Assembly: GCA_001801995.1 (NCBI GenBank)
Contig: MGZB01000002.1
Location: 118,035 to 182,034, forward strand
Direction of reading: 5' to 3'
DNA: 64,000 nucleotides
Origin: Gammaproteobacteria bacterium RIFOXYD12_FULL_61_37
GTDB taxonomy: Bacteria > Pseudomonadota > Gammaproteobacteria > Chromatiales > Chromatiaceae
Part shown: in pieces, positions 27,733-39,499 of the stretch
Layout: each line of letters opens with the position of its first letter
How positions within the stretch are numbered: the stretch's first letter is position 1
Notes under the pieces: model-generated
Told to the model about the DNA's origin: nothing
The model's input: only the letters and a program-made list of their open reading frames with translations
The model's database searches: none
Translations under genes and position numbers: made by a program

Positions 27733-28123
27733 ACCTCACCAACTGACTGCCCGGCGTAGCCGGCCAGCGAGCGCGTCGGCAGGCGCGGAAGCGCGGCCCC
27801 AAGGTTGGGCGTGCGCCACCTAACGCGAAGCGCTGAATAGACCACCGCGCAGCGCCGTATGACGATCTGGGGACGGCCGGGGGCGCAAGACATAACAGAC
27901 CATTACCCGAACCCGCAGGGCGCGCAGCGGTCGGCCACCAAGCGAAGCCCTGCGTAGCGACTGGCCGACTTTGGGTAATGCGCTGTTATGTTCAATCGCT
28001 TGCGATTTACCCCCGGCCGGCCTGAGTGCAGTTGAGCACAGCGAACAAGCCAGCCTTGAGGTAGCCGACGGAGCCGCGTGCGAAGCAGGCGGCGGGCAGC
28101 ACGCGACAAGGCCAGTCAAGACC

Positions 28124-28148
28124 AAAAGTCGGCGCTGGCGGGACGGCG
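28124..28148 (-). repeat. 25-bp dispersed repeat, copy b
   Basis: AAAAGTCGGCGCTGGC followed by GGGACGGCG, lying in the non-coding stretch about 65 bases from the heptamer array. Confidence 0.8.
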
Positions 28149-28214
28149 ATAGCAGGAGAGAGAAAGCCGGTGGCGCAGCCTCTGGCGTGGTGGAGCACCC
28201 GACACGGTAGCCTC

Positions 28215-28361
28215 CTGCAAGCTGCAAGCTGCAAGCTGCAAGCTGCAAGCTGCAAGCTGCAAGCTGCAAGCTGCAAGCTGCAAGCCGCAAGCCGCAAGCC
28301 GCAAGCCGCAAGCCGCAAGCCGCAAGCCGCAAGCCGCAAGCCGCAAGCCGCAAGCCGCAAG
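28215..28361. repeat. Heptanucleotide tandem array, 21 copies in two blocks
   Basis: Ten uninterrupted CTGCAAG units (28215-28284) are followed by eleven CCGCAAG units (28285-28361), with a single clean switch between the two variants. All six frames are open through it, so the predicted Leu/Ala/Cys-rich peptides are artefacts. Such arrays usually vary in copy number between strains. Confidence 0.95.
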
Positions 28362-28566
28362 CCGGCGAGCAGACTTACCGCTGGCCGGCGCAGTGGCGCA
28401 GCGGTGGCGCGGCGGCGATCGGAGGCACGAAGCCAGGGCGCGGCTTCATGCGCGCTGGCGGGGTCCAGCCCGTGACGCGGTAGCCCGGCAGGCGGCCTGC
28501 GTGGTCTTGAGCAAGCGGCATGACGGGCGGTCAGAAGGTGATGTGGAATTCGCGTACGCCATCAGT

Positions 28567-30090
28567 TCAGGAACTGACACACTGGACACTGTGAGAAGTC
28601 AGTGCTGGCGGGACGGCGACAGCGCGCTTGCCGATCGCGCCGAGGCAAGGCAATCCCGTTGTCAAAATATCGGCCCGCATCGCGTGAGTCAGATGTAGGG
28701 CGCCGACAATCTCCAGAACGGGAAACTCCAACGATTGGCAGAAATTATCGGCTGCATCGATGGTGTCGAACTCCCCCCCTGCCGCCATCCCCGTCCTGCG
28801 ATTCAGGACACGCCAGGCAGACCTGTTTTGAACTTTCTGCACACGGTAGCAGCGGCTCAAGGTCGAAATCTCCGCCGTCCCTACTTGGGCACCCCACGAC
28901 TTGGCAAGCTTTTCGATAGCCGAAGGAACGATGCGGTCGTAAAAGGTGGCAAGCCCTTCGGCTTTGGCCCATGGGAAACGCTCGGCATGCAGCTTGCCGG
29001 GCAGCCACGAAATTCCCGAAAAGCCACGATGCGCTGCAAGCAGCATCATTCGCAGTGCGGCATCCAGCCAATGGTTCAGGTAAGGATTATCGGGTGGCAG
29101 ATCCACGTCGTCATCCCACTCGATGACACCCTCGCCTTCATCAGGGCGCAGCAACTGCAACTCCTGTTTCGCGGCGCGCAGTGCCTGATTCCAGTCGCTC
29201 TGGATTTCCTCCATTACCAGCAAGCGCGAACCCTCCAATGAGTTGCGCTCGGAAGTGCGGACGTGGGCAACGATATTGGGCAGATCGAAGTGCTCGCCCC
29301 AATACTTGCCAGACAGGTTGGGCGCGGTAATCAACCACTCGGTGTAACTGTCGCCACCTGGAAGCGAGTAGCGCATGAAATGATTGAGGGCCTTGGTTTG
29401 GCCGACAAACCCTTCCTGAGAAAGCCGACGTGCCATGCACCCGACAAGTGCGCGGCCGTAGGCAAGCGCCTCCTGGCTACTGGCAAATTGACGCCCAACC
29501 GGATGCGTTGCGAGTTTTCTCTCGCCGCGCGGAACAGACAGCGACCAGTAGCGATGCCGGCCAAACAAGCCGGTATCCACTTCCAAATGCAGCAAGATGC
29601 AGATGCCGAAGGTGCGATCCCGGTAATGCAGCAGTTTCACTTCGCGCCGACCATGCACGACAACAGCGGGCGGAAGCTTGGCCGGTCGCTGCTGCTTCTC
29701 GTAGCGAACCTGCGGCACATATTCATTGCTGACGTGGCGTTGAAGGACAAGCTCACAGGGGGATTCTGTCTCCAGGAAAGCCAGCAAGTCAGACACGTGC
29801 ACCACAGAAGGAAGTGGCTCGGCTAGTGTTGGCGGTGACTCACCGCTCAGCGAGGCGGCAAGCGCGACCAGTTCATGAAACACCCTTTCGGACTCAGGAA
29901 CGTCGCCCAGCATCCGCATGACATCCGACCACTCAATCTCGACAGCGCTGACGCCCTTTTTCTGCAAGTTGCGAATGGTGCCGATCCATTGCTGCGGGCT
30001 ACCCTTGATCAGCCCACAAGCGGCAAGCTGACGCTGTAGCGGCGACCAGAGCTTGAGGGGTGAAATCTCGTACTGTTTCTGCTCTGGCAT
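28567..30090 (-). CDS. Stand-alone relative of a phage/plasmid polyvalent-protein domain
   Basis: 507 residues from ATG 30088-30090; codons further upstream come from repeat copy d. I do not recognise an enzyme. The C-terminal half has a conserved string that I associate with the large polyvalent proteins of phages and mobile elements: YTEWLITAPNLSGKYWGEHF, then DLPNIVAHVRTSERN, MEEIQSDWNQALR, a W-x-PG-x-x-x-AERF segment (about 390) and FYDRIVPSAIEKLAKSWGA. In those proteins the function of this segment is unknown. The N-terminal 170 residues look unique. Repeat copy c is read through within the last 20 codons. It is the last gene of the minus-strand island operon. Confidence 0.6.
   Translation of the reverse strand: MPEQKQYEISPLKLWSPLQRQLAACGLIKGSPQQWIGTIRNLQKKGVSAVEIEWSDVMRMLGDVPESERVFHELVALAASLSGESPPTLAEPLPSVVHVSDLLAFLETESPCELVLQRHVSNEYVPQVRYEKQQRPAKLPPAVVVHGRREVKLLHYRDRTFGICILLHLEVDTGLFGRHRYWSLSVPRGERKLATHPVGRQFASSQEALAYGRALVGCMARRLSQEGFVGQTKALNHFMRYSLPGGDSYTEWLITAPNLSGKYWGEHFDLPNIVAHVRTSERNSLEGSRLLVMEEIQSDWNQALRAAKQELQLLRPDEGEGVIEWDDDVDLPPDNPYLNHWLDAALRMMLLAAHRGFSGISWLPGKLHAERFPWAKAEGLATFYDRIVPSAIEKLAKSWGAQVGTAEISTLSRCYRVQKVQNRSAWRVLNRRTGMAAGGEFDTIDAADNFCQSLEFPVLEIVGALHLTHAMRADILTTGLPCLGAIGKRAVAVPPALTSHSVQCVSS
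28594..28618 (-). repeat. 25-bp dispersed repeat, copy c (diverged)
   Basis: AGAAGTCAGTGCTGGC followed by GGGACGGCG, inside the 3' end of the 28567-30090 gene. Upstream on the plus strand it shares AACTGACACACT with copy e, so the repeat unit is longer than 25 bases in these two copies. Confidence 0.75.
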
Positions 30091-30113
30091 GGTCACAAAC
30101 CACCATGCACCGT

Positions 30114-30138
30114 AAAAGTCGGCGCTGGCGAGACGGCG
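30114..30138 (-). repeat. 25-bp dispersed repeat, copy d
   Basis: AAAAGTCGGCGCTGGC followed by GAGACGGCG. On the minus strand it ends 23 bases before the ATG of the 28567-30090 gene, so it forms that gene's 5' leader or promoter region. Confidence 0.85.
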
Positions 30139-30293
30139 TAGACGGTGAATGGAATCGAAAAAACCGCCAATCTGCTGACCCGAATCATGCTGGCACTGTC
30201 CCGGCCAATTCCTGGTCAATCGAGGGATGGCGAGGGATAACTGTCAATTTAAATATCCCTCAGTCCGTTCCTGGCGAGAAAGGCATTTTTAAG

Positions 30294-30485
30294 CTACGCG
30301 CCATTGCGGCGCAGCCAGTTAAGGATGGCGGCATGGATGCGCCCGAAGAAACCTTTGCCCTCGAAGCGGAATTCCTGGCGGTAGTGCTTGTGGCCGCAGC
30401 CGTCGATGATGATGGGTTTGTCAGGTGGAAAGGTGGGCGTTTCAATGGTGGCCATTGCCAGCATATCCGCATCAGGCTGGGTCAT
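30294..30485 (-). CDS. Uncharacterised small protein of the island operon
   Basis: 63 residues, starting MTQPDADMLAMATIETP. It has a histidine/cysteine patch (IIIDGCGHKHYRQEFRF) and ends with a short amphipathic helix AAILNWLRRNGA. The ILNWLRR motif also occurs in the 235-residue protein at 30787-31494, suggesting related binding surfaces. The start overlaps the upstream gene by four bases (ATGA). No function can be assigned. Confidence 0.55.
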   Translation of the reverse strand: MTQPDADMLAMATIETPTFPPDKPIIIDGCGHKHYRQEFRFEGKGFFGRIHAAILNWLRRNGA

Positions 30486-30718
30486 CGGTCGCTATCCTCC
30501 ATCACCGAAGCGGCAGGCGGATGCTGGCACAGACCATACTCCTGCGCCTTCTCCCAACTCGATAGATGGCTCAGGCCCGGCTCCAGCTTTACCCGGATTT
30601 CCTCGCGTTCCTGCGCCTTGAGGGCTTCCAGATACTCCCCGGTCGTTATCAAGTCCTTGACCGTCTGCGGCCAGCCCAGCGCCCAGCGGTTGGCGATCTC
30701 AATGGCCGTGTCGGACAT
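30482..30718 (-). CDS. Uncharacterised small soluble protein of the island operon
   Basis: 78 residues, charged and helical, with no signal or membrane segment (MSDTAIEIANRWALGWPQTV start). It overlaps the following 63-residue gene by four bases, so the pair is translationally coupled. I do not recognise a family. Confidence 0.55.
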   Translation of the reverse strand: MSDTAIEIANRWALGWPQTVKDLITTGEYLEALKAQEREEIRVKLEPGLSHLSSWEKAQEYGLCQHPPAASVMEDSDR

Positions 30719-30786
30719 TTTGGCTGAGAAGCTGTCGCAGTTCCGGCGGATACTGGCGAGGTTTGTAGACGGTTTGCATCATCAGG

Positions 30787-31494
30787 TTACGCCGCACTGC
30801 GCAAATGAAAGTGGAAGGCGTCCTTGGTCAGCAATTTGTGCTTCTGCGGGCATTGCCAGACGGTATACGACCAGCCGGAAATTTTCATGTTCAAACCAGT
30901 TGAATCAAGGACGATTTCGTCCCACGGCACAATCACGGCGCAGTCGCCGCACTTCACTTGCCCCAACTGGCGATTCAGCATTCCCACGGCGACATTGTGG
31001 AACAAGCCATTCCAGACGGCGGGCACGTCGGCAGGATCAGGCCGGGAGGTGTCGCGCCGGCGCAGCCAGTTCAGAATCCCCGGATAGCGGCCATGTTGAT
31101 CGGCAGGCAGTTCCGCCAGACGTTTCGCCATGATCGCCTCAACCCCCTCCGCATTGAAAACGAATTCACTGTTGCATTGGCCGGCTTCGTCATGCTCCGG
31201 GACGTAGCGGATCATCGCACTGCAAGGGGGCGGGTTTGCCGCCAGGCGGTCTTGCTCGCGTTCGGCTTGTGCACGCCCCTTGCTCCAGAATCCTTCCGAG
31301 AATTTCGGATGGATCAGGTTGTCGGGCTTGAGCAAAAGTAGCGGCCACAAAATCACGTCAAACCAGAACGTGGACCGGACATCGCAGAACATCCGGTCGT
31401 ATTTGTCCAGCCGGTAGCGGATATGCCAAGCCAGATGCAGCGCCGTCAGCACTGCGCCGCCCAGATAGAGGTAAAGAAATGTCCAAGCGCTCAT
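30787..31494 (-). CDS. Uncharacterised membrane-anchored protein with a zinc-ribbon-like C-terminus
   Basis: 235 residues. Two hydrophobic segments lie near the N-terminus (about 4-22, FLYLYLGGAVLTALHLAW, and about 42-56, FWFDVILWPLLLL). The rest is soluble and contains PGILNWLRRRDTSRP at about 145-160. Near the C-terminus a CGDC pair and a later Cys-Pro (VWQCPQKHKLL) could form a zinc ribbon, although a fourth ligand is not obvious. It starts six bases after the 31500-31826 gene ends, so it belongs to the same unit. Function unknown. Confidence 0.6.
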   Translation of the reverse strand: MSAWTFLYLYLGGAVLTALHLAWHIRYRLDKYDRMFCDVRSTFWFDVILWPLLLLKPDNLIHPKFSEGFWSKGRAQAEREQDRLAANPPPCSAMIRYVPEHDEAGQCNSEFVFNAEGVEAIMAKRLAELPADQHGRYPGILNWLRRRDTSRPDPADVPAVWNGLFHNVAVGMLNRQLGQVKCGDCAVIVPWDEIVLDSTGLNMKISGWSYTVWQCPQKHKLLTKDAFHFHLRSAA

Positions 31495-31499
31495 CGCGG

Positions 31500-31826
31500 C
31501 TACCCCTCATCCCCGACCGAACCATCGTAACGCACTTTGCCTGTTTGTCTGCCGACGGCAATCACCCGGCTGCTGCGGATTGCGAAGCCATCCTTGCCAT
31601 CGCCCCACGGCGCAACGATCCACCAGCAAGGCTCCGGAATGTTGCCGTAAATATGAAAATTCGCCGGCTTGCGACCGTGGCAGAGCAACGATGCCGCGCC
31701 TGTGCTGCGCCGCAGAGCCTGCCGCGCGATGTCGAGTGCTGCATGGTGGCACACGGGCGGAAACAAGAGAATCTTCAGGTGCTCAAGCCAGTTCATTACC
31801 ATCTCGGACGTTGTGTCATGTGCCAT
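31500..31826 (-). CDS. Uncharacterised 108-residue protein, first gene of the core island operon
   Basis: The start MAHDTTSEMVMNWLEHLKIL is followed by a helix with ALDIARQALRRSTGAASLLC, then a strand-rich half (NFHIYGNIPEPCWWIVAPWG, then DGKDGFAIRSSRVIAVG) that looks like a compact substrate- or nucleotide-binding fold. I do not recognise it. Repeat copy e lies about 100 bases upstream in the presumptive leader. Confidence 0.55.
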   Translation of the reverse strand: MAHDTTSEMVMNWLEHLKILLFPPVCHHAALDIARQALRRSTGAASLLCHGRKPANFHIYGNIPEPCWWIVAPWGDGKDGFAIRSSRVIAVGRQTGKVRYDGSVGDEG

Positions 31827-31924
31827 GATCGCCGATAGCAGGCTCAGGAAGTGAGCCCGCTAAACATTCTACGATGCACCCCGATGAACTGACACACTTG
31901 CCACAGTATGCGCAGGCAGTCGCA

Positions 31925-31949
31925 AAAAGTCGGCGCTGGCGAGACGGCG
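31925..31949 (-). repeat. 25-bp dispersed repeat, copy e
   Basis: AAAAGTCGGCGCTGGC followed by GAGACGGCG. It begins two bases after the stop of the small frame at 31952-32071 and about 100 bases before the ATG at 31826. AACTGACACACT is found on its left side, as with copy c. Confidence 0.85.
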
Positions 31950-31951
31950 CG

Positions 31952-32071
31952 CTACCCGGCAATTTTGACGATCTCGACGGCTGTGTCAAACATCGGATCG
32001 ATGGCAACTCGCAATGCCGGGTATTGGCTCGGCTGGTAGAATTGGGGCAGGGAATCTATCTTCCGAACCAT
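31952..32071 (-). CDS. Possible 39-residue small protein
   Basis: The frame starts at ATG 32069-32071, overlapping the end of the upstream membrane-protein gene by 16 bases, and reads MVRKIDSLPQFYQPSQYPAL followed by a plausible helical tail (DTAVEIVKIAG). The overlap and compositional character suggest coding, but there is no family match and chance is possible. Confidence 0.3.
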   Translation of the reverse strand: MVRKIDSLPQFYQPSQYPALRVAIDPMFDTAVEIVKIAG

Positions 32072-32379
32072 CCAGCGATCGTGAATGCGGGTGCAGCCAC
32101 CAGTGAAATCATGCCACTCCATCTGCCAAGGATAGCCATCACAACCGGGCCGCCGACAAAATAGGCCAGCAAAGCCCACAATATCCATAGCCAGCCAATG
32201 TGGCCACTCGTTGCTGCTGCCAGAAGCTGCCCAACGACAAGCATTACACATCCGATGGTGACATAGGTCGGGATTCCTCCTTCTTCAAATATCTCGCCGC
32301 GAGGCCATCCCTTTTGCTTTGCGGCAAAAACGAATCCCGATAATGCGCAAGAGAATGCCAAGGCAAGTAGCGCTGTCAT
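32056..32379 (-). CDS. Uncharacterised small inner-membrane protein
   Basis: 107 residues with about four hydrophobic segments: a start at about 2-19 (TALLALAFSCALSGFVFAA), then about 40-56, 61-77 and 88-104. A short charged loop (KQKGWPRGEIFEEGG) follows the first segment. I start at ATG 32377-32379, one base after the stop of the 32381-32692 gene; the longer open frame upstream is a shadow of that gene. Function unknown. Confidence 0.65.
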   Translation of the reverse strand: MTALLALAFSCALSGFVFAAKQKGWPRGEIFEEGGIPTYVTIGCVMLVVGQLLAAATSGHIGWLWILWALLAYFVGGPVVMAILGRWSGMISLVAAPAFTIAGWFGR

Positions 32380-32380
32380 C

Positions 32381-32692
32381 TCACCACCCTCCGCGCTTTG
32401 ATTCAGGCTTGCGGTCGTAGGCATTGATCGCCCCGTCCCGGTCATTGTCACGCCAGCCGTAACCGCCCGTGTTGCTCTTGTTGGTTGCGCTGTTGGTGCT
32501 GTACTCGTCGCGACGGCTGCCGCCCCGGCTCTCCGAACCGTAATTGTTGCTGCGGTAGGCATCGGGGCTGCTGCGCGTGTAGCCCTGAACATAAGCGCCG
32601 TCGCTACGGGTATACCCGCTAACCGACTTGCCTGCCCATGCTGGCACGGCAAGCGTCAGTGCCAGAACACCAAGAGATAATGCTTTTTTCAT
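32381..32692 (-). CDS. Uncharacterised secreted repeat-poor, Ser/Gly/Asn-rich protein
   Basis: 103 residues with a clear signal peptide (MKKALSLGVLALTLAVPAWA, cleavage near residue 20). The mature part is polar (KSVSGYTRSDGAYVQGYTRS) with two GYTRS words and an RDNDRDGAINAYDR segment near the end that resembles a calcium-binding or thrombospondin-type-3-like acidic loop. It would be periplasmic or exported. It is upstream of, and nearly contiguous with, the small membrane protein gene. Confidence 0.7.
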   Translation of the reverse strand: MKKALSLGVLALTLAVPAWAGKSVSGYTRSDGAYVQGYTRSSPDAYRSNNYGSESRGGSRRDEYSTNSATNKSNTGGYGWRDNDRDGAINAYDRKPESKRGGW

Positions 32693-32786
32693 CGATCACC
32701 CTCCCAGATTCCGGCCAACGCCCAAGCGGGCCAGCCGGAATTTCCTTTTTTCAGTATCCGGGGCGGATATCTCGCCTCATGGGCGG

Positions 32787-37235
<4,449 letters not shown>

Positions 37236-37487
37236 GGGGTATTGCGCCTCGAAATCTGTCTGGACGATGGGGGGCCATTCAGTTCCTCCAGCGGGGAAGG
37301 GGGTCTTTCTGGGTTGAGCTGAACAGCTATCTGAATATTAGTTCAGAATGGGGAGGCAGCCTTGTTTGTCTACAATTGCACCCCTCCCCCCACACCCCTT
37401 CCGGAGGGAGGGGGATCTGAGAGGTTGTGAATTTTCCCCTCTCAGTGCGGCTCTGAATAGTCATGTAACCAAAGCAGAACCATCGGT

Positions 37488-38174
37488 ATGAAAATCCTGG
37501 CCCTCGACACCTCTTCCGACGCCTGTTCCGTTGCCCTCCTGATCGACGGCGAGGCGCGGGTTCACACCGAACTGGCCCCGCGCCGCCATACGGAGCTGAT
37601 CCTGCCCATGATCGAGCAGCTTCTGGCCGAGGCGGGGATCGGTTTAGGGGCGTTGGATGGCTTGGCCTTCGGCCGGGGACCGGGCTCCTTCACCGGGGTG
37701 CGCATCGCTACCGGGGTGGCCCAGGGCATTGCCTTCGGCGCGGACATTCCTGTGGCCCCGGTCTCGACCCTGGCCGCCCTGGCCAGCGGCTGCCGGCGCG
37801 AGCAGGGGCAGGGGCGGGTCCTGGCTGCCTTCGACGCCCGCATGGGCGAGGTCTATTGGGCCGCCTGCGAGGCGCGGGGCGAGGGCCGGGTCGAATTCCT
37901 GGGTAGCGAGATCGTCTGTGCGCCGGGCCAAGTCCCGCTGCCGCCAGGCGAAGGCTGGCACGGGGCGGGCAGCGGCTGGTCCGTTTATGGGACCGAATTG
38001 CTCCAGCGAGTGGGAGGGGACGTCACCGGCCTCTCACCCGATCTGCAATGCAGCGCCTGGGACATCGCCCTGATCGGCCAGCGCCAGATTGCGGCAGGGC
38101 AGGGGGTGGAGGCCGCCCAGGCCCAGCCGGTCTATTTGCGTAACGAGGTAGCCTGGAAGAAGAACCCTTCCTGA
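37488..38174 (+). CDS. tsaB: TsaB, tRNA t6A modification protein
   Basis: 228 residues of the ASKHA fold: MKILALDTSSDACSVALL at the start, a RRHTELILPMIEQLL stretch, and the GLAFGRGPGSFTGVRIA signature. TsaB works with TsaD, TsaE and TsaC to make threonylcarbamoyl-adenosine at position 37 of tRNAs. The 252-base gap before it holds a C-rich inverted repeat (about 37380-37412) and no gene. Confidence 0.95.
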   Translation: MKILALDTSSDACSVALLIDGEARVHTELAPRRHTELILPMIEQLLAEAGIGLGALDGLAFGRGPGSFTGVRIATGVAQGIAFGADIPVAPVSTLAALASGCRREQGQGRVLAAFDARMGEVYWAACEARGEGRVEFLGSEIVCAPGQVPLPPGEGWHGAGSGWSVYGTELLQRVGGDVTGLSPDLQCSAWDIALIGQRQIAAGQGVEAAQAQPVYLRNEVAWKKNPS

Positions 38175-38321
38175 AACGACCGGCGGGGGTGACGCGAAGT
38201 ATTGTGACGAAGTTCGGAATAAAGCCCGATCCATAGGCTAGAATTCAACCCTGTCAATGACTTGGCGCCTTATGGCGCTGATGTGACCAGCAAAGAATAA
38301 TTTTGAAGAAGGATGTAGCTC

Positions 38322-39488
38322 GTGCGTATATCGCTCCATTACGCCAGTTCAGCCAGCGGTGACTCTGACAATACAGGCAGCAAACATTGGGATGTCCCCC
38401 CCGATACGGAACTTGACTCCCCCAATACCCTGGCGCTGCTTTTTTGGGACCCTGATCAGGATGGCATTTCCAGCTTCCTGGAAGGGGTTGATTCCCTGTT
38501 TCCCCAGTCGCTGGTTGCCGGTTGCTCGACGGCCGGTGAGATCTTCGACGGTGAATTGCGTGAGGGCGGGGTTTCCCTGGCCTTGGTCCGCTTCGATTCC
38601 AGCCGCATCAAAGCCGCTTCCGCCTTGGTGGCGAAGGGTTCCGATTCCTATGAAGCGGCGCGCGCCATTGCCGGGGAACTCCAGGCGGACGATCTGAAGG
38701 CGGTCTTTGTCCTCTCCGATGGCCTCTCCGTCAACGGCAGTGAATTGGCGCGGGGCTTCAACGAAATCTTCGGCGACGCTGTGGTGGTGACGGGCGGCCT
38801 GGCCGCCGACGGCGCCCGGTTCCGGCATACCTGGACCCTGATCAACGGCGCTCCCGCTGAGCAACAGGTGGTTGCGGTAGGCCTTTATGGCGACAGCATC
38901 GAGGTCCGGTACGGTTCCAAGGGGGGCTGGGATATCTTCGGCCCCGACCGGCGGGTAACGCGGTCGCAAGGAAATGTGCTCTACGAATTGGACGGCCGGC
39001 CGGCCTTGGAACTCTATAAACAGTATCTGGGCGACAAGGCGGGCGAATTGCCCGCCGCCGGTCTCCTGTTTCCCCTGGCCCTGCGGGACGACAAGGGGCG
39101 CGGTGAACGGGTGGTCCGCACCATCCTGGCGGTAGACGAGTCGGAACAATCCATCACCTTCGCCGGCGATATTCCCCTGGGCAGCATGACGACCCTGATG
39201 CGGGCCAATTTCGACCGCCTGATCACCGGGGCCGCCGAGGCGGGCGAGATGGCGGGTCTGGATACGCCGGCCAAGGGCGAGGCGCTCTCCATCGCCATCA
39301 GTTGCGTGGGCCGCCGTTTGGTGTTGGGCGAGCGCACCGAAGAGGAGATCGAGGCGAGCCTGGATGTGTTGCCGCCGGGGACCCGCCAGACCGGTTTTTA
39401 CTCCTACGGCGAGCTGTCGCCCTTGACTAGCGGGGCCTGCGACCTGCATAACCAGACCATGACGCTCACCCTTATCTACGAGATCTGA
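38322..39488 (+). CDS. FIST-domain sensory protein
   Basis: 388 residues from GTG 38322. The FIST N domain (SLFPQSLVAGCSTAGEIFDG) and FIST C domain (about 220-370) span the whole protein; there is no signal or membrane segment. FIST domains are cytoplasmic sensory modules thought to bind small ligands such as amino acids, and are commonly paired with c-di-GMP or kinase outputs. Its gene ends 11 bases before the PAS-GGDEF-EAL gene, so the two are probably sensor and effector of one pathway. Confidence 0.92.
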   Translation: MRISLHYASSASGDSDNTGSKHWDVPPDTELDSPNTLALLFWDPDQDGISSFLEGVDSLFPQSLVAGCSTAGEIFDGELREGGVSLALVRFDSSRIKAASALVAKGSDSYEAARAIAGELQADDLKAVFVLSDGLSVNGSELARGFNEIFGDAVVVTGGLAADGARFRHTWTLINGAPAEQQVVAVGLYGDSIEVRYGSKGGWDIFGPDRRVTRSQGNVLYELDGRPALELYKQYLGDKAGELPAAGLLFPLALRDDKGRGERVVRTILAVDESEQSITFAGDIPLGSMTTLMRANFDRLITGAAEAGEMAGLDTPAKGEALSIAISCVGRRLVLGERTEEEIEASLDVLPPGTRQTGFYSYGELSPLTSGACDLHNQTMTLTLIYEI

Positions 39489-39499
39489 CAGCCATCGCC

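Larger units (their letters stand above)
27733..28566. other. Non-coding stretch between the Abi module and the polyvalent-protein-like gene
   Basis: About 830 bases without a believable gene. Every open frame here has repeat-derived or low-complexity translation. It contains an imperfect long inverted repeat (27891-27990, outer arms CATAACAG...CATTACCC and GGGTAATG..CTGTTATG), repeat copy b (28124-28148), the heptamer array (28215-28361), and G+C-rich inverted repeats throughout. Integron attC-like cores (GTTGGGC, ACCTAAC) occur near 27805-27830 but do not form a proper site. Confidence 0.7.

Noticed and set aside
27805..27990. Integron attC-like cores (GTTGGGC, ACCTAAC, and the inverted repeat 27891-27990)
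   Set aside because: The core words are present but not in the R''...R' order and spacing of a real attC. The outer arms of 27891-27990 end in CATAAC/GTTATG, which do not fit the consensus. No integrase is in the window.
28116..28360. Open frames encoding CGLRLAA-type peptides over the heptamer array
   Set aside because: All six frames are open because the 7-base repeat lacks stops. The peptides are a by-product of the repeat.
31952..32251. 99-codon minus-strand frame overlapping the small membrane-protein gene
   Set aside because: Most of it is the out-of-frame shadow of the membrane-protein gene. Only the last 39 codons are kept, as a low-confidence small gene.
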